Assembly: GCA_024763115.1 (NCBI GenBank)
Contig: JANTGB010000122.1
Span: 1 to 6,844 of the forward strand
Direction of reading: 5' to 3'
Length of the DNA stretch: 6,844 nucleotides
Source: Desulfobulbaceae bacterium
GTDB taxonomy: Bacteria > Desulfobacterota > Desulfobulbia > Desulfobulbales > SURF-16
Below the pieces are notes generated by a model. The model worked only from the letters and a program-made list of their open reading frames with translations, was not told where the DNA came from and did not search any database. Positions within the stretch are counted from its first letter, which is position 1. The number at the start of each line of letters is the position of its first letter. Below are positions 1 through 6,844 of this stretch, piece after piece. The translations under genes and the position numbers were made by a program.

Positions 1-48
1 TCAATTCTCCAATTTTTCGCTACGGCTTCTATTCTCGGACAGCCTCCT

Positions 49-83
49 AGCGCAATTAAGGCGCTTACCCGGTAAGTAGTTAC
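49..83. repeat. REP-like inverted-repeat element upstream of the NtrC-family gene
   Basis: Two small inverted repeats lie back to back. AGCGC (49-53) pairs with GCGCT (61-65) across a 7-base loop, and CTTACC (64-69) pairs with GGTAAG (71-76) around a single central C. The stretch ends in the 12-mer GTAAGTAGTTAC (72-83), only 5 bases before the ATG at 89. The same 12-mer recurs in variant form at 1721-1732, 1832-1843, 1869-1880 and 6732-6743. The rest of 1-88 shows no convincing gene end, because all three plus-strand frames close within the region and none gives a recognisable protein tail. I read it as an intergenic repeat whose left part may lie outside the window. It could also act as an operator for the adjacent gene. 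Confidence 0.45.
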
Positions 84-88
84 AATTA

Positions 89-1534
89 ATGAAAAAAACA
101 GTCCATAACCCTGACCTGCCAATTCTGCTGGTTGATGACGATAAGGATGTCTCCAGAGTCCTGAGTCGAACCTTGCGCCTGAACGGTTTTAACAATCTGC
201 TCAGCCTGACCGACAGCCGTGAGGTGTTGCCGTTGCTGCGGCAAAATGATGTTGCCCTGGTTTTGCTTGATATTACTATGCCTCATTTCAGCGGGGATGA
301 GCTGCTGGAAAAGATAGCGGGTGATTTTCCCCATCTGCCGGTGATAATGGCTACAGCCTCGGATGATATTGAGGTGGTGGTGGGCTGCATGAAAAAAGGG
401 GCCTTTGATTTTATCACCAAACCGATCAGGGTAAGCCGTCTGCTCTTTGCGGTAAAATGCGCCCTTGATCTGCGCGAGTTGCGCCGGGAAAATGAAGCCC
501 TGCGCCTGAAGGAAAGCGGGCCCAGGCCCAAAAAACCGGGGTTGTTTGCCGACATTATTACCGCAGATAAGCAGATGCAGAAGATATTTAATTATATCGA
601 GGCGATAGCGCCAGGCAATCAGCCGGTGCTGATAACCGGCGAGACCGGGGTGGGCAAGGAACTGGCTGCCCGGGCCATTCACGCGGCCAGCGGCAGGAAA
701 GGGGATTTTGTCGCGCTTAACGCGGCAGGACTTGATGATGATGTTTTTGCCGATACCCTGTTCGGCCATGTCAAAGGGGCTTTTACCGGGGCGGGCGGCA
801 GGCGGGACGGCCAGATAAAAAAGGCGGCGGCCGGAACCCTGTTTCTTGATGAAATCGGTGACTTAAGCCCGAAATCACAGATTAAACTTCTCCGCCTTAT
901 CCAGGAAAAGGAATATCTGCCCTTAGGCGCTGATAAAATTCGAAAAACAGATGCCCGGATCATTGCCGCGACCAACCATGATCTCAGCCGCATGGCAGCG
1001 GAAAATTATTTCAGAAAAGATCTTTATTACCGGCTTTATGCCCATCAGGTTGAATTGCCCCCCCTGCGCAACCGCCTGGACGATCTGCCCCTGCTGGTTG
1101 AACATTTTGTCGGCTTGGCCACAGCAGAGTTTGGTCGGGAGAAAATGAGCATCAGGCCGGAACTCCACCCCCTGTTGAAAAATTATGCCTTTCCCGGCAA
1201 CATCAGGGAATTGAAATCTCTTGTTTTTGATGCGGTCAGCCGCCAGCAGGGCCGGATTCTGGGCTTGAAGGTATTTGCTGATGGGGCGCTTACCGGCGGT
1301 TTGCGTAGTTCACCCCTATTTACTGAAAACAGCAGGCCGGGGATCACCTTCGGCCCCCAGCTGCCTACTGTTGTCGAGGCGCGGCGCTGTCTGATTGCCG
1401 AGGCCCTTGAACGTTCAAAGGGCAATATCAGTCTGGCGGCAAAGTTGGTCGGGTTGAGCCGGCAATCCCTCAGTCAGTATATTCGTAAACATAATCTTAA
1501 GTTTTCGTCTCTCAAGTCAGGCAATGACAGCTGA
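89..1534 (+). CDS. Sigma-54-dependent response regulator, NtrC family
   Basis: This 481-residue cytoplasmic transcription activator has the full NtrC layout. The receiver domain (about 10-125) has the acidic pocket D16/D17, phospho-acceptor D61 in LLDITMP, T89 and K111. A linker follows, then an AAA+ sigma-54 interaction domain (about 155-380) with Walker A GETGVGKE (184-191), the sigma-54 contact loop GAFTGA (230-235), Walker B LFLDE (251-255), sensor I ATN (294-296), candidate arginine fingers at R309/R315 and the PGNIREL sensor II motif. The C-terminus is a Fis-type helix-turn-helix (about 443-468). Phosphorylation at D61 is expected to drive oligomerisation and ATP-dependent opening of sigma-54 promoters. 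The usual GHEKGAFTGA reads GHVKGAFTGA, a mild variation. The ATG follows a weak GGTAAG at 71-76, so the start is probable but not strongly marked. No kinase is in the window, and its targets cannot be told from the sequence. Length and motifs indicate an intact gene. Confidence 0.96.
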   Translation: MKKTVHNPDLPILLVDDDKDVSRVLSRTLRLNGFNNLLSLTDSREVLPLLRQNDVALVLLDITMPHFSGDELLEKIAGDFPHLPVIMATASDDIEVVVGCMKKGAFDFITKPIRVSRLLFAVKCALDLRELRRENEALRLKESGPRPKKPGLFADIITADKQMQKIFNYIEAIAPGNQPVLITGETGVGKELAARAIHAASGRKGDFVALNAAGLDDDVFADTLFGHVKGAFTGAGGRRDGQIKKAAAGTLFLDEIGDLSPKSQIKLLRLIQEKEYLPLGADKIRKTDARIIAATNHDLSRMAAENYFRKDLYYRLYAHQVELPPLRNRLDDLPLLVEHFVGLATAEFGREKMSIRPELHPLLKNYAFPGNIRELKSLVFDAVSRQQGRILGLKVFADGALTGGLRSSPLFTENSRPGITFGPQLPTVVEARRCLIAEALERSKGNISLAAKLVGLSRQSLSQYIRKHNLKFSSLKSGNDS

Positions 1535-1538
1535 TTGT

Positions 1539-1564
1539 CCCCCTGCAAAGAAAATTGCGGTGGG
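1539..1564 (+). terminator. Hairpin just after the NtrC-family gene, possible 3' end
   Basis: Four bases after the TGA, arm CCCCCTGCAA (1539-1548) pairs with TTGCGGTGGG (1555-1564) around the loop AGAAAA. That makes 10 positions with one C/T mismatch and one G-U pair. No U-run follows directly. The T-rich stretch begins about 40 bases later (T7 at 1606-1612 and 1615-1621). It may stabilise the transcript 3' end or assist Rho-dependent termination. It is not a classical intrinsic terminator. Confidence 0.35.
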
Positions 1565-1720
1565 TGGAAGCGTTGCCCTTTCCTATCGTGTCGATTTGTC
1601 GATTATTTTTTTGATTTTTTTCTTTTTCGGCGACTGGTGTAAACTTAAGTTGCCCCCCCCGCCATTTTTGTGGGTTAGTTATACGTAAGCCGGTCTAATC
1701 GTGAAAAGATTCGGTGACCT

Positions 1721-1732
1721 GTGAGTAGTTAC
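1721..1732 (+). repeat. 12-base dispersed motif GTGAGTAGTTAC
   Basis: The sequence differs at one position from GTAAGTAGTTAC at 72-83. It is a relative of GTAACTGTTCAG (1832-1843) and GTAACCGTTCAC (6732-6743) read on the opposite strand. It follows directly after a hairpin-capable stretch (1691-1719), as the copy at 72-83 also follows small stems. I infer that it is the conserved end of a short intergenic repeat. Confidence 0.4.
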
Positions 1733-1831
1733 TAATTTTGTTGGTATTTCCAACTGTATCTTCCGTATGGAAAAAAATAAAATGTCGGCATGATTTTTTC
1801 ATTCAGTATCAATTTTTATTAAAGATGTTTG

Positions 1832-1880
1832 GTAACTGTTCAGGTAGGGGTAAAATTTACCCTTAACATTGAACTGTTAC
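1832..1880. repeat. Nested palindromic element, 49 bases, REP-like or operator
   Basis: The outer arms GTAACTGTTCA (1832-1842) and TGAACTGTTAC (1870-1880) are inverted copies with 10 of 11 positions matching. Inside them lies a perfect inner palindrome GGGTAAA-A-TTTACCC (1848-1862). It can be extended to 1845-1865 with one G-U-type pair. In single-stranded form the whole would fold as one long hairpin with a small 2-by-4 internal loop. A second palindrome, AACTGT-T-ACAGTT (1872-1884), overlaps the right arm. The element ends 50 bases before the receiver gene ATG and overlaps its likely -35 region. It could therefore be an interspersed repeat, a protein-binding operator, or a repeat that has become a promoter element. 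No U-run follows, so it is not an intrinsic terminator. Confidence 0.6.
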
Positions 1881-1896
1881 AGTTTTTGTAGATAAT
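1869..1896 (+). promoter_or_regulatory. Possible sigma-70-type promoter for the receiver gene
   Basis: TTGAAC (1869-1874) and GATAAT (1891-1896) are 16 bases apart, with 4 of 6 and 5 of 6 matches to the consensus. Transcription would start near 1903 and leave a leader of about 28 bases. A good ribosome-binding site GGGAG (1918-1922) lies 8 bases before the ATG at 1931. The -35 hexamer lies inside the right arm of the palindrome at 1832-1880 and overlaps AACTGT-T-ACAGTT (1872-1884), which would suit repression at this site. The call rests on hexamers alone. Confidence 0.4.
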
Positions 1897-1930
1897 GCTG
1901 ATGTCGGATAAAAATACGGGAGATGGCTAA

Positions 1931-2326
1931 ATGGCCGAAACAGGTTATGCCGGGCGGCGGGTGCTGATTGTTGATGATGAAAAGCTCAATATGGAGCTGA
2001 TGGCCAGCATTATTAAATTTAAAGAAGTCGCCTGCGATGTTGCCGAGAATGGCAAAGAGGCGGTAGAAAAATATGAGGATGGCCATTATGACCTGATTTT
2101 TATGGATATTAATATGCCGGTTATGAATGGTTATGAGGCTGCCAAGCTTATCCGTCATAAGGAAGAAGAAAAGGGGGCTGAGCCGGTTCCCATAGTTGCC
2201 GTTACCTCGCTTCAGGCCCCTTCAGGGGCAAAGGAATTTGGTCTTGATGGTTTTGATCATTATATTGAAAAACCATTCCGGGTTTCTCAAGTTGTAGATA
2301 TTATGAGTTATTTTTTTAACCGGTAG
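1931..2326 (+). CDS. Single-domain response regulator (CheY/DivK-like receiver)
   Basis: The 131 residues form one receiver domain with no output domain. Every phospho-relay residue is visible: acidic pocket D15/D16 in VLIVDDE, phospho-acceptor D59 in FMDINMP, T92 in VAVTS, and K114 in YIEKPF. Such proteins act by phosphorylation-dependent binding to a partner (motor, kinase or adaptor) or as phosphotransfer intermediates. The DINMPVMNGYEA signature resembles receivers of hybrid kinases and DivK more than classical CheY. The start is well supported by GGGAG at 1918-1922 and an in-frame TAA immediately before the ATG. No chemotaxis or kinase gene adjoins it, so the partner is unknown. The stop codon directly abuts that of the convergent LOG-family gene, with no intervening base. 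Confidence 0.93.
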   Translation: MAETGYAGRRVLIVDDEKLNMELMASIIKFKEVACDVAENGKEAVEKYEDGHYDLIFMDINMPVMNGYEAAKLIRHKEEEKGAEPVPIVAVTSLQAPSGAKEFGLDGFDHYIEKPFRVSQVVDIMSYFFNR

Positions 2327-3007
2327 TTAAATTATAACCGTACGTTTGATATAGTTGACAATATCATTTGCCTCATCAAAATGGTTGAAGATAAAGAGAT
2401 CATCTTCCTGTATTTTTCCGGCTTCGAGCATTGTTCCCTTGATCCAGTCAAATAATCCCTGCCAGTATTCCCTGCCCGCCAGAATAATGGGAAAGCCCTT
2501 GATGCGCCTGGTCTGAATCAGGGTTACTGCCTCAAACAGTTCATCCAGGGTGCCGAAGCCGCCCGGCATGCAGATAAAGGCGGTAGCATATTTTATCAGC
2601 ATGACCTTGCGGACAAAGAAATATTTAAACTCAAGCGGCATATTGGCATAGCGGTTCTGTTCCTGTTCAAAGGGCAGGTCGATATTGAGGCCGATGGAAA
2701 TGCCGCCCGCCTCTGCCGCTCCCTTGTTGCCGGCCTCCATGATACCGGGGCCGCCGCCGGTGATTACGGCGTAGCCTGCTTCCACCAGACCGGCGGCCAC
2801 GTTTTCCGCCAGTTTGTAATAGGGGCTTTCAGCGCTTACCCTGGCTGACCCGAATATGGATACTGCCGGACTTTTAACTGCGGCAAGGTTATCGAAACCC
2901 TCGACAAATTCCGACATTATCCGAAACAGCCGCCAGGAATCTCCGGCATTAAAGGTATCCAGCCAGTATTGCTGTCTTTCGTCAACTTTATCGGGTATTG
3001 TTGTCAT
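2327..3007 (-). CDS. LOG-family protein (TIGR00730 type), putative nucleoside-5'-monophosphate phosphoribohydrolase
   Basis: This 226-residue Rossmann-fold protein carries both LOG-family signatures: GGGPGIMEAGNKGA (84-97) and PGGFGTLDE (148-156). It also has the FVRKVML segment, with R133 expected to take part in the active site together with E156. Characterised LOG proteins cleave cytokinin riboside 5'-monophosphates or AMP-like nucleotides to the free base and ribose 5-phosphate. Older annotations call them lysine decarboxylases, which this motif set does not support. The substrate here is unknown, and a bacterial housekeeping role in nucleotide turnover is likely. The ATG has a strong ribosome-binding site (AGGAGA, at 3015-3020 on the plus strand) 7 bases upstream. 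It lies 73 bases downstream of the TPR gene on the same strand and is probably co-transcribed with it. No terminator is visible at its 3' end. Confidence 0.92.
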   Translation of the reverse strand: MTTIPDKVDERQQYWLDTFNAGDSWRLFRIMSEFVEGFDNLAAVKSPAVSIFGSARVSAESPYYKLAENVAAGLVEAGYAVITGGGPGIMEAGNKGAAEAGGISIGLNIDLPFEQEQNRYANMPLEFKYFFVRKVMLIKYATAFICMPGGFGTLDELFEAVTLIQTRRIKGFPIILAGREYWQGLFDWIKGTMLEAGKIQEDDLFIFNHFDEANDIVNYIKRTVII

Positions 3008-3040
3008 CTGTTATTCTCCTATGCACTTCATCCGGAGTTT

Positions 3041-3062
3041 TGCAGGGTGCGCACCCTATGCA
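3041..3062 (-). promoter_or_regulatory. Perfect 14-base palindrome in the LOG gene leader
   Basis: AGGGTGCGCACCCT (3044-3057) is a perfect palindrome. TGC (3041-3043) and GCA (3060-3062) extend the stem past a 2-base bulge. It lies in the 73-base gap between the TPR gene stop and the LOG gene start, about 37 bases before the ATG. It could be a dimer-binding operator or an RNA hairpin. No U-run follows on the minus strand, so it is not an intrinsic terminator. The octamer CCTATGCA occurs at its right edge (3055-3062) and again at 3018-3025 over the ribosome-binding site. Confidence 0.5.
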
Positions 3063-3080
3063 GAACCGGGAAAGATGGTT

Positions 3081-5183
3081 TTATTGGAGCCGAGCCAGAG
3101 CCTCTGCCGCCTCCTGGTTGCCGCTATCTAGTTTTACGGCCTTTATATACATTTTTATAGCTCTTTTATCAGCCATTTTTTCATAGGCCCGGCCAAGATA
3201 ATACCATATTTCACTTTGTTTTCGATCAACCCGCAAACCATGTTCAAAAGATTCGGCTGCCTGATGTTCATCTCCCTGATCTAGATAAACCCGGCCGAGC
3301 CGCAACCAGTACTGCCAGCGGGAACCGTCCAGGCCCACTGCCTGTCGGCAGAGCGACAGACTTATTTCCCCGCCCTCTTTTTCAATATTATAAAGTGCCC
3401 CAAGAAGACTTAATGAGCCCGCATCCCGGGGATTATGACTGACTGCCCGCTGTAAGTGTTTGATTGCTTCACGATTGCTTCCCAGTCCGGCACAGGCCTC
3501 GCCCAGATAATGATAAATTGCCTCATGCCCCATATTTTGTCGGTCGGAATTTACCAGATTGCTTCCTTTGTAAAGCACATCAAGCGCCTCATCATATCTT
3601 TTGGCCCGGCAATAGAGCTTACCCAGCTGGAGAAGCAGGCCGAAATTATGATCGTCAATTTTCAGGGCCTTCTCAAAATGGTGAAGAGCCGCTGCTGTTT
3701 CTTTCCGGGCCAGAAGGGCAAAACCGAGATTATAAAGGGCCATAAAATCGTCAGGTTTAATCGTCAACACCTGTTTAAAGAGAGGAATAGCCCGGCGATA
3801 CTGATTCATCTGGGCCAGGGCCACGCCAAGACTGTTAAGCAGGTTGATGTTTTGCGGATCAAGGGCCAGTCCTTTGCGATATTCTCGCACCGCCCTGGTC
3901 AGGTTGCCCTCGTTATAATAAACATCACCACTGATATTAAGGCTTACGGCATCAAATATGGTCAGGCTGTCCGGCCCGTAAAAGCCGCCATGGTGCAGGG
4001 CCTTGCGGCAGTTTACCGGAATTTCCGTTTTTTTGTAATCATGAAAGGGATAGCAGGCCAGGCCCAGGGAAGAGCTGTATCCGGCTGCTTTCAGCCTTTT
4101 TATAAAATCAATACCCCAGGATTTGGCCTTTTCCGGCTCAATACCGGAAAGAAATATAAAGGCTTCCTGAGTATCAATGGGTACTACTTCCACCTCCGGG
4201 CCGGCCAGGGTTATGACTCTTGTCGGAAAGTGATCATCATCAACCGGTTTTTCAAGTCTTATTATAAAGAGGGCAAAAATTTCTTTTTTGCGCCGGAGAC
4301 GGCGCAGAGTCAGAGTAACCGGCCGGGGTGGACGGCGCAGGGGATGTTCTCCGGGTTTTATCAGAGAGTCGGCGGAACAGAGAGAGTATGGGCCTCGTTT
4401 TCCTGCTGTCTGCAAGGCTTCCCATGCCTGTTCCTGTATTTTCTCAAGATCGGCCGGCTGGTTTTGGTTTCCGGTAAAGGCCAGGCCTATATGGACTGTG
4501 GAGATGTTTTCCCGTTTAAGCCAGCGAAGCAGCATGTCAGCTATTTTCAGGGAATTGTTATGGGATGCGTCAGCCCGGAAGAAGCCGAAGACCCCGGAAC
4601 CGAAATAGCAGGTCATGGCAATATGGCCGATCAAGCTGTCAAGATAGGCCCCGGACTTAGAAAGATAAAGGGTGGCCTGTTCCGCGTTTTTGGCCCTGGG
4701 ATACATCTCTACCAGGGCCAGGGTGGCAGTGAGATGAGGTTCATTTTCTTCACGGCTTCGGCTTAGAACATCGCTGGCTCTGGCCAGGAAACAATGAGTG
4801 CTGAGCAGGCCGGTCAGTGGGTCAATGGCCCATTGCTTGATTTGGGTTAATTTGTCGCTGAGTTGCTGATGCCGGGCTGCAAGCTCCGGGCCGGGCAAGG
4901 ACTCGACATTTTGCAGCACTGCCAGGGTCTGGGGTTTGTTATTGCCCATTGGCAGGGGCAGAAAAATTTCTTTTGTCTCATCGACAAATAAGGGGCTGTT
5001 TTTGCTCACTACCCTGGTTAATGATTGTTGCCATTGTTCCGGGGCCTTTTTGGGTATGGCGGGAAGAAAGGTGACTTGAGCACCGGAGAAAACCGCCTGG
5101 GCCGCCTGGCTGAATTCCGGCTCCAGCAGTCGACAATCATTATAGGTAAGTTCTTTTTTTCGCAGGTAAAAGGGAAAACTCAT
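3081..5183 (-). CDS. GAF-like / tandem degenerate GGDEF / TPR protein
   Basis: This 700-residue protein is predicted cytoplasmic, with no signal peptide or membrane segment. Residues 1-117 look like a divergent GAF-type sensor. Residues 118-275 follow the GGDEF fold: DPLTGLLSTHCF (121-132) is the typical domain start, but the catalytic loop reads FGSGVF (194-199) instead of GGDEF, so cyclase activity is unlikely. Residues 290-412 look like a second degenerate copy: SSLGLACYP (371-379) and the ALHHGGFYGPD segment match the C-terminal half of the fold, and DTQEA replaces the signature. Residues 415-690 form about seven or eight TPR units with W/Y-G-A-Y/F-A-P spacing, such as NLLNSLGVALAQMNQYRRAI and ALYNLGFALLARKETAAALH. 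The role is probably protein scaffolding, perhaps with nucleotide binding. The ATG follows AAGGA (plus-strand 5190-5194), which lies in the end of selA. It starts 2 bases after the selA stop, so translation is probably coupled. Confidence 0.82.
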   Translation of the reverse strand: MSFPFYLRKKELTYNDCRLLEPEFSQAAQAVFSGAQVTFLPAIPKKAPEQWQQSLTRVVSKNSPLFVDETKEIFLPLPMGNNKPQTLAVLQNVESLPGPELAARHQQLSDKLTQIKQWAIDPLTGLLSTHCFLARASDVLSRSREENEPHLTATLALVEMYPRAKNAEQATLYLSKSGAYLDSLIGHIAMTCYFGSGVFGFFRADASHNNSLKIADMLLRWLKRENISTVHIGLAFTGNQNQPADLEKIQEQAWEALQTAGKRGPYSLCSADSLIKPGEHPLRRPPRPVTLTLRRLRRKKEIFALFIIRLEKPVDDDHFPTRVITLAGPEVEVVPIDTQEAFIFLSGIEPEKAKSWGIDFIKRLKAAGYSSSLGLACYPFHDYKKTEIPVNCRKALHHGGFYGPDSLTIFDAVSLNISGDVYYNEGNLTRAVREYRKGLALDPQNINLLNSLGVALAQMNQYRRAIPLFKQVLTIKPDDFMALYNLGFALLARKETAAALHHFEKALKIDDHNFGLLLQLGKLYCRAKRYDEALDVLYKGSNLVNSDRQNMGHEAIYHYLGEACAGLGSNREAIKHLQRAVSHNPRDAGSLSLLGALYNIEKEGGEISLSLCRQAVGLDGSRWQYWLRLGRVYLDQGDEHQAAESFEHGLRVDRKQSEIWYYLGRAYEKMADKRAIKMYIKAVKLDSGNQEAAEALARLQ

Positions 5184-5185
5184 TA

Positions 5186-6625
<1,440 letters not shown>

Positions 6626-6647
6626 GGTTTTTCTCTCAAATTATGAA

Positions 6648-6676
6648 ATTATAAGTTATTCATGGTAGGTAGTTAA
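6648..6676 (-). promoter_or_regulatory. Likely sigma-70-type promoter of the selA operon
   Basis: On the minus strand, a perfect -10 TATAAT (plus-strand 6648-6653) lies 17 bases downstream of TTAACT (plus-strand 6671-6676), which matches the -35 consensus at 4 of 6 positions. Initiation would fall near 6641 and give a short leader of about 15 bases that contains the GAGAG ribosome-binding site. The surroundings are AT-rich. The call rests on hexamers and spacing only. Confidence 0.5.
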
Positions 6677-6731
6677 TAATTCTAACATAAATTTTGCCGT
6701 TAGCTGGATAAAAAAATTATATGGCTGTGAG

Positions 6732-6743
6732 GTAACCGTTCAC
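6732..6743 (-). repeat. 12-base dispersed motif GTGAACGGTTAC (minus strand)
   Basis: On the plus strand this reads GTAACCGTTCAC. It matches GTAACTGTTCAG at 1832-1843 in 10 of 12 positions and the right arm of that palindrome, on the opposite strand, in 10 of 12. It lies about 107 bases upstream of selA. I infer that it is the inner end of an intergenic repeat running toward or past the right edge of the window. Confidence 0.45.
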
Positions 6744-6773
6744 CAGAGAGTAAATCTTTGCAATATTTAAGTC

Positions 6774-6844
6774 TCTAAGCGTTTACCAGTGCCTTAGATT
6801 TGTTCATTCGGAGTCTCGTTCCTCGCTTACCTGTGCCTGCGCAG
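6774..6844. repeat. Inverted and direct repeats at the right window edge
   Basis: TCTAAG (6774-6779) and CTTAGA (6793-6798) form a perfect 6-base inverted repeat with a 13-base loop. The loop sequence and its right flank recur 44 bases later: 6779-6793 and 6823-6837 match at 12 of 15 positions around TTACC and GTGCC. The window ends in the 8-base palindrome CTGCGCAG (6837-6844). The octamer CGCTTACC at 6824-6831 is also present at 62-69 in the left-edge element. No gene or tRNA was recognised. This looks like part of the same structured repeat class, cut by the window edge. Confidence 0.4.

Larger units (their letters stand above)
1535..1930. other. 396-base non-coding region between the two response regulators
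   Basis: No convincing gene lies here on either strand. In order it holds a GC-rich hairpin (1539-1564), T-rich tracts (1606-1627), a 10-base palindrome AACTTAAGTT (1642-1651) and a run of eight C (1653-1660). A hairpin-capable segment follows, with AATC 1697-1700 pairing to GATT 1708-1711 around GTGAAAA and an outer GGTC/GACC pair. It abuts a 12-mer repeat GTGAGTAGTTAC (1721-1732). Next come a short TTCC/GGAA hairpin (1761-1772), the nested palindrome 1832-1880 and a likely promoter for the downstream receiver gene. It is clearly AT-richer than the flanking genes. A structured RNA cannot be excluded, but I do not recognise one. Confidence 0.7.

Noticed and set aside
86..769. 227-residue open frame on the minus strand, opposite the receiver domain of the NtrC-family gene
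   Set aside because: The plus strand encodes an unmistakable receiver and AAA+ protein. The opposite frame has low-complexity composition and no recognisable domain.
1785..1800. Sigma-54-like site (CGGCAT, then TTTC) near the receiver gene
   Set aside because: The -24 GG is present but the -12 GC reads TC at the required spacing, so the essential element is missing.
1895..1930. 11-codon open frame ending directly at the receiver gene ATG (TAA then ATG), possible leader peptide
   Set aside because: It has no ribosome-binding site of its own, no codon run suggesting attenuation, and no downstream hairpin arrangement. It is probably chance.
2310..2345. Possible bidirectional terminator at the convergent gene ends
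   Set aside because: Only a weak CGGT/ACCG stem (2321-2324 with 2337-2340) with mismatched interior is present, and the T7 run at 2311-2317 is on the wrong side for the plus-strand transcript.
3456..4766. Long open frame (436 residues) on the plus strand, antisense to the TPR gene
   Set aside because: It lies wholly opposite a gene with clear TPR and GGDEF-fold patterns, shows no family motif and has no good ribosome-binding site. It is a by-product of codon use on the other strand.
6626..6844. Possible tRNA-Sec gene upstream of selA
   Set aside because: No acceptor-stem pair, T-loop consensus or CCA end could be found. The stems present are short repeats.

Overview
The window holds five protein genes and two structured intergenic regions from a bacterium of moderate GC content. 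It looks like a sulfate-reducer-type Desulfobacterota (former Deltaproteobacteria). That placement is an inference from three things: a selenocysteine pathway gene, an NtrC-type regulator next to a stand-alone receiver, and intergenic GTGARYRGTTAC-type repeats of a kind I associate with that phylum. It is not proven by the sequence.

Plus strand, left to right. Bases 1-88 carry no convincing gene but include a compact inverted-repeat element. Bases 89-1534 encode a complete sigma-54-dependent response regulator (receiver, AAA+ and Fis-type HTH). Bases 1535-1930 are a 396-base non-coding stretch with a hairpin, T-rich and C8 tracts, several copies of a 12-base motif and a nested 49-base palindrome. 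The palindrome overlaps the likely promoter of a single-domain response regulator at 1931-2326. No histidine kinase is present, so the partners of both regulators lie elsewhere or just outside the window.

Minus strand, right to left in transcription order. selA (6625-5186, GTG start) is followed after 2 bases by a 700-residue protein (5183-3081) that appears to join a GAF-like N-terminus, two degenerate GGDEF-like domains and a C-terminal TPR array. A 73-base gap with a perfect 14-base palindrome then leads to a LOG-family nucleoside-monophosphate phosphoribohydrolase (3007-2327). The LOG gene and the single-domain regulator converge with their stop codons directly abutting. A likely promoter for the minus-strand cluster sits at 6648-6676.

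How the genes may work together: selA charges tRNA-Sec with selenocysteine. The coupled TPR/pseudo-GGDEF protein is probably a scaffold or nucleotide-sensing protein rather than a cyclase, and its relation to selenium metabolism is unknown. The two response regulators are independent signalling outputs. I found no complete new defence or mobile system. The most unusual items are the pseudo-GGDEF/TPR protein coupled to selA and the family of intergenic palindromic repeats.
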